NCBI RefSeq assembly: GCF_036785885.1
Contig: NC_092312.1
Coordinates: 25,748,001-25,812,000, forward strand
DNA length: 64,000 bases
Direction of reading: 5' to 3'
DNA from: Coffea arabica
Lineage: Eukaryota > Streptophyta > Magnoliopsida > Gentianales > Rubiaceae
Of this stretch, positions 33,129 to 46,000 are shown piece after piece (positions within the stretch are counted from its first letter, which is position 1; the number at the start of each line of letters is the position of its first letter). The notes beneath the pieces are model-generated. The model was not told the origin of the DNA, made no database searches, and saw only the letters and a list, made by a program, of their open reading frames with translations. Made by a program: the position numbers and the translations under genes.

Positions 33129-36100
33129 ATGTCAAACGCGGCCGATGTGGATACGAAGGAGTTAATATGGAGTACATGGGAAGAACTATTACTAGCGTCC
33201 GCGGTGAAGCGGCATGGCTTGAAGGACTGGGATACGGTGGCGAGGGAGCTCCAGAACCGCCATCGCCACCGTAGCAGCAGCTCTTTGCCGCCAACCTTGT
33301 TCACCGCCCAAATTTGTAAAAACAAATTCAAACACCTTAGACGTCGCTTCACCAACAACCACCGTAGTGCTAGTAATAATACTGCCGTAACAGCCGGAGC
33401 TGGTGGTGTCGGCGGCGGCGGAGGAGAAAGTGAGAATAATGAGCTGCCTCGTGAGGCTCAATCTGATGATGATGATGAAAACGACGGTCTTGGTGGTGGT
33501 GGCGGCGGCGGAGGTGGTGGTGAGGGTGATTGTTTTCCTTGGCTCGAGGAGTTAAGAAAACTCCGCGTAGCTGAACTTAAACAAGAGGTTCATCGATACG
33601 ATCTTTCGATCCGGTAAATCTCGAGGATATGATATCATTTATACGTTAATCTGCTTTTACTTAAATTTTTAAGAAATTTTGAATATTTTTGTTTTCAAAA
33701 ATATTTTACGTGAAAAATTGAGCTTGTGGATCGGATCTGTGAATTGAACAGGTCGTTGCAGATGAAAGTGAAGACGATGGAGGAGGAGAGGGAGAAGAGT
33801 CTGAGGGAGGACGACGACCAACACGACGACGTGAAGAAACCAGATCTGGACGAGGAAGTAAAGCAGGAGAGATCAGAAAACGACAAAAACGATGGTAAAG
33901 ACCCGCCGGAGATGGTCGCCGGAAAGTTTCTATCCGGCGACAACGACGAAAACATGTCGTACAACGAGTCTAATTCGACGGAGAGCAAGCGAGCCGGATT
34001 GAAAGTCGAACCGAAGAACGAACCGGCCGAGGCGGAACCGGAATCCGAGTCGAAACCGGTCGGGGAAGAGGTCTCGTGCAATGACAGTTCAGCGAGCCAG
34101 GAGAGGGGGAAGGGTGGGGGAGACTCGCGCGAGTTGCGTGACTCGGTGGGAGAAGACGAGTCGAAGGAAGGGACGAAGGAGAGCAGCGACGTGCAGAGTT
34201 CAGCGAGTTTGTTGACAAGGAAGAGGAGAAGACGAGGAGTTGACGGTGGCGGAGGCGGCGGTGGAGATGGGGTGGCGGTTTTGTCGCCCGCTACCGCCCC
34301 AATAAAACGGGAGGGTGGCGTGGGGGGAGCGGTGAAATCAGAGCCGTCAGCGTTTGGGTTTTTAGATAAAATTCGGTCGCATAAACATGGCTCGGTGTTC
34401 GAGCGCCGGCTCGAAAGTCAGGTAATGATCCAGTACTTTTCGGTTCAATTTTGCCAATTTGGTAATGCCTAATCATCGTCCAATGTGTGGCATAGAATTG
34501 ATTTATTTTTTATTTGATCGGTCCCACTTAGGAATTAGGATTATCTTTGCTACTTTTGTGCGCTTTTATGAAAGAAAAAGAGGAAGGAAACGCGCCACAT
34601 AAATTTACCAATTCATTGATCCACAAAAGGGGCAACTATAAAAATCTTCGTGAAAAAAATGCCTAAGTTAGAAAACAAGGAGTGAAAATATTTAAAAAGT
34701 TTGATAGGTTTTCAGGGAAGAAAAAGAAAAAGAAAAAAGACAAGGTTGATTTGACGGGTCCATCCATATTAAAATAAGTTAGCCCTATTTTGGAAAATTC
34801 TTTTAGATTTAAAAGAAAGAAATTAAAAATTTCAGTCCAAGGAGTTTATTGAAAAAAAGGAAAATATTATTGGTGCAGGCTATGTCAATCAATTATGAGC
34901 CAGCGCGAAGTTTAAATTTAAACTGGTGAAGTTAGGTCGAGGTCCTAAACCTCACTCACGGGAATGAGAAGAATTGTAAGAGACGAGAAGAATTGTTTTT
35001 TTTTTTTTTTTTTTTTTTCATAGACAGAAGAAGTAACACACATAATTAGGTTAGAAACACTCAGGAGTCATCGTCAAATCGGATTCTAAAGTCAGTCTTT
35101 AAAATCAGTCTAAGGAGACGAGAAGAATTGTAAGAGACGAAAATATGGTAAATAATATATATATATATATATTTTTTAAATTTAAGAAAGAAGAATGAAT
35201 GGTGAATAAAAGTTACCAAACTAAAGACAAAGGATAGAAGGGATTTGCGTGTGAACTTTAAAGGCCAAATGGGGTATGTGGAAGGGGATGGACGAATCAA
35301 AGCCCAAAGGGTCTAGATCCGTACGTGATGGCACGTACAGATGAAGTACCTGGCATGGACTATGGAATCTGGACTTACTAAGTATCAACATATTTGTGTT
35401 TTAGACTATGGGATGGGTAAGCTTTTGTAATATGTTATCTTTAGGATTTGTTTCCAAGGGATATTTCGGGGTAGATATCCATAGGAGGGTGTTTGAGACT
35501 TTGAGTTGAAATTTGTGAAAATCATAAATACTACCTCACATTTAGTTCCATTAAAAAGCCAAAACAGTTAGTTATTTTCACCGTTGTTAGCCTAAACTCG
35601 ATGGTTTTATTTTTTGGGATCTTTTATACTTGGGGGCCACCGTATTTTTGTGTTTTTGCTTGTTGGCTCAAATCTCGAGGAGAGATAACGGTGACAAGTG
35701 GAGGACGCTTATTAGTCTAGTCTGGTGTAGATATGAAGTGGCATTGAGCAGCATGGTAGTTTAGGTTAGATAGCTTCCTAGAAACACACGTGTTTCCATT
35801 GTATTGCAAATACGTTTTTTTTAATATATATATATTTTAATTTTTCAACTATCCTTTTATTTTAAATATAATATATTATATTATAAAAGTGTTATGGTAT
35901 TTTTTTTAAAAATATTATTATAAACAGTCTCCTCCTGCGTGCCTGGGTTCATGAAAATTAATACTTGCATTAGGAAACTATACACAGGTCGTATCGTGTA
36001 GCCTCGCGCGGAAGAAGCATGAAACGTTAGTGACTAGAACGAAGCAAGTGAAAAGTTAGCCCCCACTAGGCGTTGGATGGTGACTTCTTTTAATTGGTTC

Positions 36101-39100
36101 AAGGGTTTAAACTGCTAAGCATATTCCACGGGCATTGGTTAACTTTGTGGGCTGGTAACGGTTGCACGTGTAATCGTTTTTAAACATTTAAAATTTGTAG
36201 TATGATTTTAGAACAAGGATGTAAAAGCCTGCGACTTTTTCATAGCCTAGCGAAAAATACACTAAAAGCCTAGGCTGTAGATCGTGGACTTTGAATTTTG
36301 CATTTTGTTACCTAATCTTGGCTGTTAATACCTCCGGCTCCGGTTGTGTGTGATAACAATATGAGCCCCTTATCAAGTTAGAATTCATATTTTCGAAAAT
36401 GTAAAATTAGAAAAAAGATTTAATTTCGAGAAGTATATTAAATATGGTATGCATGTTTATTTTTGGGCAAATTAGCATACTGAATTAGTACCCCTTTGAC
36501 ACCCGTTAAAGAGCTTTCTCGATTTAATTTATTTGTTATTCCACTGATATGAGTGATAGTTGCATGAAATATGCAGTTCGTGACTTTTCAGTACGGTTCA
36601 ATCTTTGTGTGGAAAATTTGTAGCGGTAGATTATAGGCTCAGGTACCCCAACCCCAACAACAGGATAGAAGAAGAAGAAAATATCTAAATAGTTGGAAAG
36701 AATTTTGGTGAGAGTTAGTTAAAGACTGGGGAAATTAGGAGCGACCCCGTAGAGTACGTCGAAATGCTGCTAACCAGTGGATGTTGGATCAGAGTTGGAC
36801 CGTTCGCTACGTAATCTTAAACACGTGGCGGAGGGCGTAGATCGATTTTGGGTTGAGGGCCCCATCGAAAATGTCTTTTAAGGTGTTCTGGACTTTGTGT
36901 CCATGGATATCCAATGGTTTTTGCTGGATATTGGAGCCAATAGAATGCCTACCCAAAAGTCCGTGTGGATACCATTCAATTCATACTGGGCTTGGCCTAG
37001 CTTCTTTAGTCTCCGACGAAAGCAACCCAAGTTTAGCGGGTTTGATGGTTTTTTAACCCGTCGCTGTCGGCTGGAATTTAGTGTACGTCACCACTCACCA
37101 GTCCGTCCAGGTGGTGAGGAGTCAACGGGGTACACGATTTTTAAGTCTCGAGCTCTTTTATTATTGTTTACGAAACACTAAATACTTTACTCGAATTTCT
37201 AGGTTCCAACATAATTTCCATTTTGGTTGATCGGAAATTTATTTTCTATCCTTTCAAAACTCTTATACTAAAAACATCATCGTTTAGGTCCACGTGTTTT
37301 ATTTTATGTTTGTTTTGAGTTTCAGTTAACTGATAGAGTGGACATAATATCTGGTCTTGTTTTAAGTGTATGTATGGAGTGGAATTGGATATTGATAATT
37401 TGATATGATTAATATAAATACATATAGTTACTCTTTTGTTTCCACATACTACTCTTTCGTCTTAAGAACTATATATATATATATATATATTTTATGTCAA
37501 ACAATATATTAAATTAAGGTATTAGCAAGACGTAAAGGCATTCCATTCTCAACACGCATCCTATGGTATGTCATGTGATGTGATTTACTGGTATTAATTA
37601 TTATTATTCTCTAATAGAGGTGGATAATATATTATTTACTATCTACCAAACAAGGTATGAGCTATCTCTATTATTTGCTGATCAATAATTACTACTAATA
37701 TGCCACATAATATTGCCAGCCAAATGGTATACATGGAGTCATTAATCACTTAGATGCTTCAGTCTTTAGATAATATATATGGATTAAGAGAAATTTTATT
37801 TCGGTCCAACCTAGTAGTATGGCACTCTTTAAGGTCAAAAGCGAAACCTTACCTTAAAATCAGTTACTAGTACCATCAATTGGACGAACAAGGGCTCCAT
37901 AATTTCGTTTATAGAAGATTATAGTAGTAGTTGAGGTGGAAGTAGTGAATGTCGGACTGAGGGAAAAAAAAAAAAAAAACTTCTCATTATTGTTTAAGAT
38001 ACGTAGGTATATAATATATAACCACCAATATTTGTCTCGCATGCCTTGTCACCACCAACATCGAAAATCTTCATTAGATTTGTGTTATAGCTTATTTATT
38101 CACATCCAACATGTACTAGTGCGTACTTTGTGTACAAAAAAAAAGGTGGAATAATGCGCTGATAAACCTTTTGACTTTAAATGCAGAAAACGGAAAAGTA
38201 CAAGAGCACTATCCGACGTCACGTAGATCTTGAAATCGTTCAAGCCCGGATTGATGATGGATCCTATACATCATGCTTTTTGAAATTTTACAAAGACCTT
38301 TTTCTTCTCTTCACCAATGCCATTGTCTTCTTCCCCAAATCATCTCCCGAGGCATTGGCCGCTCAAGAGCTTCGTCAACTTGTGCTGAAAGAGCTCAAGA
38401 ACGCCTCATCTGGTCCTTCACCTCAACCCTCCTTGCCTGCAAAACCAAAACCCAAACCTGAAGTCGAAAGATCCGACTCGCTGCTCGCGAAGCATAAATC
38501 CACAAACCCCATTTTCTTCAGCCGCAAGAGAAGCTCAATTTCAGCCAAAGCTTCTTCCTCATCGGCCAACAATGCAGAAAAGCAGCGGACCAACGAAAAA
38601 GCGGTTATCAATTCGAAAACTCTTATTAAGTCTCCTTTAAGTACGTCAACAAATGATGACGAGGATTCATCAAAGCTAAAGCTAAAAGAAAAGCCGGTGA
38701 CCGGCGCGAGAAGCATGAGGAGGAGCAGCAAAGGGCGGCCTAATGTGAGCAAGCCAGAGCCTACTCCTAATAGTAGCAACAACAAGAGCTCAAGCTCCCA
38801 GCAACCGGGTTCAAAGGATAAAGGAGATAAAGCAGAGGCAGCAAAAGGGGATAAAAAGAAGTCTGAAGCAATTGCCAGTACAAAAAAGAGTGGTGCTGCA
38901 GACTTCTTGAAGAGAATGAAGAAGAACTCGCCCACCAAGGGAACGCTGGTAGAGGCCCTGAAGAGTTCACGGGAAAATAATAGTAATAAAGGTGGTAGAA
39001 AAGATCAGCCGAAGAAAAAGGTTGATGAACGGAAAGATGGGCCGGCGAGGCGAAGTGGCGGTGGCGGAGGTGGACGGAAACATGTAAAGGAGGAGAGTAG

Positions 39101-39230
39101 TCCGTTGAAGAAGAACGCTGGGAGGCCACCTAAGAAAGGGAAAGATGTGGTGGTAACCGGGGGCAAGCGTGGGAGGGAAGGCGGTGAAGGGGAAGGGTCC
39201 TCAAAACGGCCTAAGAAACGATCGAGGTAG
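33129..39230 (+). CDS. SANT/Myb-like and bromodomain protein (At2g44430 type)
   Basis: Three exons: 33129-33613, 33752-34421 and 38187-39230; 2199 bp, 732 aa; intron 2 is 3.8 kb. Residues about 12-65 form a SANT/Myb-like domain (STWEELLLASAVKRHG). Gly runs, a short coiled coil near 145-185 and a long acidic/Ser-rich linker follow. A bromodomain at about 363-455 joins exons 2 and 3: FGFLDKIRSHKHGSVF, then TIRRHVDLEIVQARI and LFTNAIVFFPKSS. It keeps the acetyl-lysine Asn (TNA) but has RRHVDL where classical domains have PMDL. The C-terminus is Lys/Ser-rich with an AT-hook-like GRPPKK. Expected role: nuclear reader of acetylated histones. I start at 33129 because relatives begin just before the SANT domain; the in-frame ATG at 33090 would add 13 residues. 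Confidence 0.92.
34996..35114 (-). mobile_element. Second copy of retroposon family A, 5'-truncated, in bromodomain intron 2
   Basis: Flanked by GAGACGAGAAGAATTG at 34980-34995 and 35115-35130, a perfect 16-bp target duplication. It begins with a run of about 23 T, so it was inserted in the minus orientation with a long A tail. Reversed, it carries CGATGACTCCTGAGTGTTTC and the GTGTGTTACTTCTTCTGTCT end of the copy at 9634-9850, but lacks the first 110 bp or so. Confidence 0.8.
35131..38186. other. Remainder of bromodomain intron 2, no gene seen
   Basis: AT-rich intronic sequence with TA microsatellites near 35155-35172, 35824-35834 and 37470-37491. Frames at 36853-37181 have no recognisable domain. 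The acceptor used is ACTTTAAATGCAG at 38174-38186. Confidence 0.5.
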
Positions 39231-42200
39231 GTTAGGTTAGATGGAAAAAGTTGCAGAATTGATGGTTTTGTATATTGTAGTAGCCATTAGATTTCACAAG
39301 TTAGTCTTGTCATTAGGTTGGCTGTGCATTTTGCTTCTTAGGTTTATTGATCTGTAGGATGTATCATGTAAAAACGGTGTTTTTTTCGGCTGTATGACCT
39401 TTTATTTATTCTTTTTTTTTTTTGCCAGAAAAAAAAAGAACTCTTATGTTAATTAACATATAGAAGCTCTGATTAAAGCTGAATTTCGTGTTTATTTATT
39501 GGAGGGTATTAGCACTATATTTCCACTTTACATATTTAAATCTATTTGTCTTGCCTTTTCTTCCTTCCTCTTTCTATTCTCCAAAGTAATTCTCCTTCCT
39601 CAATTACATGTATTTATTGTGAAGCCAATTTTCTTCAACCAATGATGATTAAAAAAAAAAATCGGCATCTGACCAGAAATTTTGTCTTTTATTTCCCTTG
39701 ACCAGAATGCATTAGTTAAAAGTAATTTTATGGTATTTTTTATTTTACAACATTACATGCATGTGCAAGTGGAAGGGAATTTAGATCACAGTTAAACCTT
39801 GAAATGTGGCTCAAGTGAAAAGTTGTTCTATTGCTTAAGCCAACTCTTACTGTTAATTAATTTTTTTTTAAAAAAAAGTTTTAAACATGTCTACGGTGTA
39901 CAGACAACAAAGATTGAAGTAGAAATACAACATATAGTGACGTATTGTCAATCATGCAATTACCAAGTCCATTTTATGTTTTTATAGCTCCACCATTTTT
40001 TTCGTGCAATAATTTTAGAAACTTTCCTAAGCTTTTTGACAATTTCACTTAGCATTCTTGAGATTTCAAAAATTATACATACTTCCGTCACTCATTTGAA
40101 ATGACAACACTAGTCTTAATATTCTAATAAAACTCCATTGCTTACCATGCTTATACAAAGGATGGGCTTTATAATTTTTCCCTTTCTCCTTCTTATTTAT
40201 TTCTCTTTATAATTTCATTGGAACATCCAAAAAACTATTACTATTGTCCCTAACCTCTATTCCGATTAAACATCCAACTAATAAATTTATTTTTGGCCCC
40301 TTGCGAGTAGTCCGACTAGTTTCGTAACTTTGTAATTAACAGCAGATCTCGTGATCAATTCTTGTGTGCTACCTCGCTGTGTATCATTGGAGTAAGGTTC
40401 TATACAGCCGTAGGGGGATTAGTCTAATCGCAAGGTTAGAATAGCCCCAAGTGAAAAGAAAAATAACTTTTTTTTAAAAATAATTTTTAATATCACACAA
40501 TTTTTTTGTATCAAAATTAAAATAAATCAACAATAACCTAAAAACAAATGGTCTAAAATCACTATCAAACTATACTAGTTCCACCATTGTAAAAACTTTT
40601 TAAAAAAATCAGGATAGCACTTTCTTATATATTTTAAAAAGAATCTATATCCCCAATAAAGTACTATAAAAAGTAACCTATTATAACTATAGATTTATTA
40701 TTATAGTTAATTATCAAACAACAAATATTGGCATGAAAAACTTGACACTCATTTCTTTTGTAATTGTGCCAAATTACTTTACAATTACTTAGAAGAACAA
40801 ATTAAACTTTATAAGATAAGGTTTAAGGTATACATTAAAAATTTTGACCATATTTTAAGATTTGATTACCAAAAGTATCAAATCAAGAAAGATAAGTGTA
40901 ATTTGTAAAGCTTTTGAAAGAGCTAAGTGAAATAGTTAGAAACCTCAGGGAAGATTTTCAAAATTATCACTTTTTTCATAAGTTCTAGCTAATTTACCTG
41001 TCCCAAGCAAGAGAACACAAGCTCCAATCACTTTGGTATGAGCAAGAAGGTTAGAGTTAAGAAACGCGAGTATATTACCTGGAATGTGGGTACAATGGAG
41101 GGAATTAAACTGTGAGTATTACAGTTGCATACTTGGCAAGTTGGCATAGCTAGACTAAGCCGTGCGTGACCTTTGTGGCAGTCGAAGTACCTAACTCAAT
41201 ATTTTGTAATGTCAAACGATAGATGCAATGTACTAAAGAGTTCATTTGGTTCAAGGAATGATATATAATTGGATTCCTAATTCTGCGTGATCTCATGTTT
41301 GATTGCATGTTATATCTCATTCTCATATAATCGAATTAATCCCCTGTACAGGCAATAAAATAATTCTGTCGGAAGAGATGGTACGAGTTTTATTGAAATG
41401 AGTAAGAGGTAGGATAATAACTGTTTGGACTTATTTATTCATACTATAGATAATGCTTTATTCTAATAACTTTGCAAACTTAGTCTCTTGCTATAATATT
41501 ATCTAAATTTTGGACTAATTTGTTTTTCTTAATAACATAAAAAAAATTTGAACAGATTTACTCCTACTAGTAAAAAATTGAAGTTATTGGACTAACTTGC
41601 CCATATTAATGATATGCTATAATTTTGGCCGGATTTGTCCATAGTATTAACAAAACTAAATCTTTTACTCGAGAATATTTACAATCACAAATTCCCCATC
41701 GGCTTGTAAACCAACTGTACTCGAGAATTTTCTTATGAAACTGGAATTTGTTGGGAAGGAGAACAGTTAGAAAATCAATTGAGGTTTAGTTCACAAGTAG
41801 GCGCACTTCATTCAGTGGGATAAAAAGAAAAAAGCATTAATATCTATTAGCCAAAGCAGACATGGTGACAAGTCGCGGCAAGAAGAAGCATCTAAACTTA
41901 CCATTTGAAACAGTTCTACACAATTTTCCAGTAGTGAACTAAACAAAAACAAGCAAAAGAAGATCAAAATCTTTATCTTTGAACAGGAAAAGTGAAAACG
42001 TTCATTTTGAGTAATTCTAAAGTAGTGTCCATAGGAAATCTTCAATTGCAAAACTAGTCGTGGGAGTAAGTTGGAAGGTAATGTACAATAAAGTGCATGC
42101 ATTGCAAACTACTTAATTAAAAGTTCTGATTCAACTTCATTGTCTTAAACAAATCAAAGTCAATTTTAACATGATTCAACTATGACTATATATATATATA

Positions 42201-42313
42201 TGTTAACCCTTCATTTCGATTTTTGACTGTCGCTGGGAATTGTGTTTGTTTACCAGATAGTGTATGTCATTTCCACAACCATGTGCTTTAAAAAAAAACT
42301 TGAAGAACGATGA
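39231..42313. other. Spacer between convergent bromodomain and EML genes
   Basis: Likely carries the 3' UTR of the bromodomain gene; the rest is AT-rich. A block near 40395-40450 (GGGGGATTAGTCTAATCGCA) faintly resembles a plant retroposon but lacks clear ends. No coding exon recognised. Confidence 0.45.
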
Positions 42314-42321
42314 ATGGTCAA

Positions 42322-42455
42322 TTCACCGTGGCTTCAGTGTCAAGTCTAAAATGAAGAGCTGAGTTTAGCATGTAGCGAACGGGGCCAACACTACTTTCTT
42401 CAGTCAGGTTCTCTGTTGTAACAATAGTCTAGTCTCTTACCAAAAAAAAAAAAGT
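42322..42455 (+). mobile_element. Candidate short poly-A retroposon
   Basis: ATGGTCAA occurs at 42314-42321 and 42456-42463 on both sides of about 134 bp ending in a run of 12 A plus GT. The insert is GC-richer than its surroundings (GAACGGGGCCAACACTAC). The 8-bp repeat is short for a retroposon, so this is tentative. It is not related to families A-C by eye. Confidence 0.4.
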
Positions 42456-43025
42456 ATGGTCAAGCCAACAATTAGCATAACATTTATGCGTTCCAAATAT
42501 TGGAGATGCCCACAAACCTTGACTTGAGCGACGAAACCCAAGTCCCCAAAATACAAAAGTACAGAAGCAACACAATTCCCGGATCCAGGCGTCTAAAACA
42601 GTGCACTTTTAACACAACCATTCCAGGGGCAGCTTTGAATTAAAAAAAAAAAAAAAAAAGGGGCTGCAAAAATTTAGGCAAAGAAATTACCCAGCTCTAG
42701 ACAAAAAACCTTTTGTACACGATTACGTGTCAGTAACAACTATTATAATTTTACATCATCACTTGTCCGTGATAAACTGTTATCACCCAGCTACGAATTA
42801 GCCTGTTTCTAAATTACTGAAGGCCTACAATAATTCAATTGCTAAGGCAAATAAATGGAAGACCACATTATACAACAGAGCTCCAGATTTTAACTCGGCA
42901 CTTCATCACAATCAACCCTCATGGTACAGTCCTATTTGTCTGATCCATTCAGCTGCTAAACCAAAATGTCTCTTTTCTCAGCCATATCTGCTATTATACT
43001 ATTTTCCAATTCAGTTATCGAGCTG

Positions 43026-46000
43026 TCATTCTCTGACCATTGATTGTCCGTGCAAGAAATGGCCTCCGTCTGTCATCAATAGGAAACAGAACTATCAACT
43101 TCAAGACTGTGAATTGCTCAAACACACTACTACCAATTAAACTTCAGATAAGACAGTAGCCTGCACTGAAAACCACACCAACAATTTGACAAGCATGTTG
43201 ATGTTTGCAAAAAACAAATCATCGACCTTTGAAATGCTTGGTTATAGGGAATAACACCACCTTCTGAACATAAGCGCGCACACACACTGATTTTTCTATT
43301 CATCCAAAATTTGAATCTGGTCATTGGCAACAGTTACTGTGCCCCGAATAGTAAAGACACTTTCAGGGTATCAAGAATGTGAATTTATTCTCAAATTCTC
43401 TATGACTAAATATTCTGGAAAAGCTCATTCCACAGTTTGAATTCAGACGTGTGATGCCAAAACAGCATTGGAGTTGGAAACAAATGAAGCAATCATCAAC
43501 ATTTTCAAGCAATGTTTGTACAGTTAACATAAGGAATTTTTTAGGAACAAAGATGGTTGATTTGAATCCAAACTACATATATAGGTTTTAAGGAAATTTT
43601 TACCACTTTCACCATCAGAAACATCTCCAAGCCTTGCGATGGCATCTACCAGTGCTTGTTCATGTTCCTGTACCAAAAAAGACATCCCATCCTTGCTGAG
43701 TAAACAAGTGGAGAAACAAGAATAACCACCAAATTTGCATAATTTCTTACCTTGAGCACTTTCTTTGCCTTCTCAATCTCTTGAGGATCTGGGTGATTAG
43801 CACTGAAAACCCTCTCAACCTGTCCAGGATCATTAGTCAGGACACTACAGATGCTATAAAATTTGCCTGTAAAATTACTGATGAAATGCTGTTGCTACCT
43901 CTTTAATTAAAGTATCTGTGTGAAGCAACTGAATATCATCTGATCCCTTCTTTCCTATGCCATTCTGTGATGGTGGAAAATCCTTGCGTGACTGACCTTT
44001 TAACATTCCCCTACCTCTACCTGCACCTGGACCACCATCACGTCCAACAGTTCTATTCATTCCACGGCCTGATCCACCATAACCTCCATGATGAGATATT
44101 CCAGGGTCTTCACTTTCCCAATGTATATCTTCACGAGAAATCTGATCCAAAAATAAGAGATGAATAAATGTCGTGATAATCTCAGCACAAAAACAATGAA
44201 TTAATCCTCAAATTGAGAGAACTAATCATCACATGCTAATCTATCATCAGTCACTGTTGACTATTAATATAGGACAAAACACAACATACTGTCTGACTAA
44301 ACTTTCGCCCTTGAAGGAAGCTAGAAGCCAAGGAGCATTCCAGAATTTTGCGCTTGGAATACCCAAGTTCACAAGGCATGTCACCAACTGATGATAAACT
44401 TTCAAAATTTCCGAAGTGGAACATTTGAATCAATTCCAGACCAGTCTGACCCCACTAGACCTCAAAAATTCACCATGAAATCAGCAAAGAACCTTGTGTG
44501 GAACATAAGCAGCTACAAGAATCAGGTCTCAAAACAAGATGCCTATCCATGCTCACCAAGAGACTCAAGCATATTGGACATAATTTGACAACTGAACACA
44601 TTAACAAACTTATATTGTTAGCAGCTGCCTATCAATCCAACTGCAGTCCAACCCAAACCCTACTGCAACAGTGTTAGGTCCATCCGAAATACAAAGTTTG
44701 AAACATCTTTTTCTGCTAACGTTTCTAGATTTGCTGTTTAAGCCGCATAAGAAGTGGTGATCCCTCAAAACTTCCAATATCAACCAACAATAAAAATCAT
44801 GCAAACAGATATGCCACAAGAGACATAAACCACACTTCAGGGTATGTTTGCTTTCCAATTACTCTTAACCTTACTCTATGTTTAACCCTATGCTACCTCA
44901 AATCCCTGCAGTATCTTTTGTTCATATAATCTTATGGCATGGGAGTTTGCAATCATGAATACATAACAATGGGCTCGAACTTGAAACGATTGCCTCTCAT
45001 TACACAATGGGCAAGAGAACATGTTGATCCTACCATAGTCTGTAAGTAGCAGCTCAGAGTTATGAAGCATGAAAAAAATAATTAATAAACATCTTACAAT
45101 TATGCAGAGTGACCAAGATTAATAGATAAAAAGTTTCTTGTGCAAATTCACTGAATAAAAAAAGCAAAACTTGTATCTACCTCAGCAAGATTGACCCATT
45201 CCCATGTCTCATTTGCAGTACCCATATCATAGACAAGAGCATGCAAGCCCTGAAGATGGCACAGAAGACAACTGTCACTAATGGACCAGCAGAGACATGA
45301 ATTTGGATTCAAAATTCAGATATACCTCAATTGCATTGTAGTCTGCTACAATAGCTTCATAAAAGTTATTGTCATCTGGCCATCGCGTCCTCACTTTCCT
45401 CCCAATCAATTGATTGAATGATCCTGCTTCAGCAGGTTCACTTGCATGACCACCAGAACTAACCCGATTACCAAATTGACTCCTCCCAGTTGGACCCGAG
45501 GGAGGGTATTGCATTTTCATGGAAGAAGCATTAGGTAGCATCTGACCCTGTGAAGAAAACCATAGGAGAAATGGCTCAAATAAGACAATCAGAAGTTTTA
45601 AGTTACAGAACATCAAACATTTCTGACATACAGATTTGTGCTTCTTGCCCTTTGTCCCAACCATAGGTCCACGCTTCCCAGCTGATGAAGATGGCTGGTT
45701 CGTTCCAGCCACTGCTTGGGGATGGAAGGAAGGAGAAGGACCTCCAAAAGATTGAGAAGGTAATGAAGGTGCTATCTTCTGTTTCTTGCGAGAAGCTGAT
45801 ACTGAGGGACTGGGCACTGGATCATGGACAGCTTGACCTGCACCAAGCATGGCTGGTTGATGCCCACCCGACTGTCTCCACTCCCTGATCACATTTATCA
45901 AACATTACAAAGATGAAAGATAACAGGTACAACTAATTGATTAAGGAGTCAAAAATTAGTGTATGACTCTTGACAAAAGGAATTCTGTTTTACAACAACC

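Noticed and set aside
36853..37181. Two plus-strand frames within bromodomain intron 2
   Set aside because: No motif recognised, no splice partners in phase, and the flanking exons join cleanly without them.
38423..39129. Long antisense frames over the last bromodomain exon
   Set aside because: Antisense shadows of a Ser/Lys-rich coding exon.
40395..40450. Possible SINE (GATTAGTCTAATCGC region)
   Set aside because: Faint resemblance only; no poly-A end or target duplication.
41812..42102. 96-codon minus-strand frame
   Set aside because: Composition is hydrophobic/aromatic as expected for random AT-rich DNA; no conserved motif.
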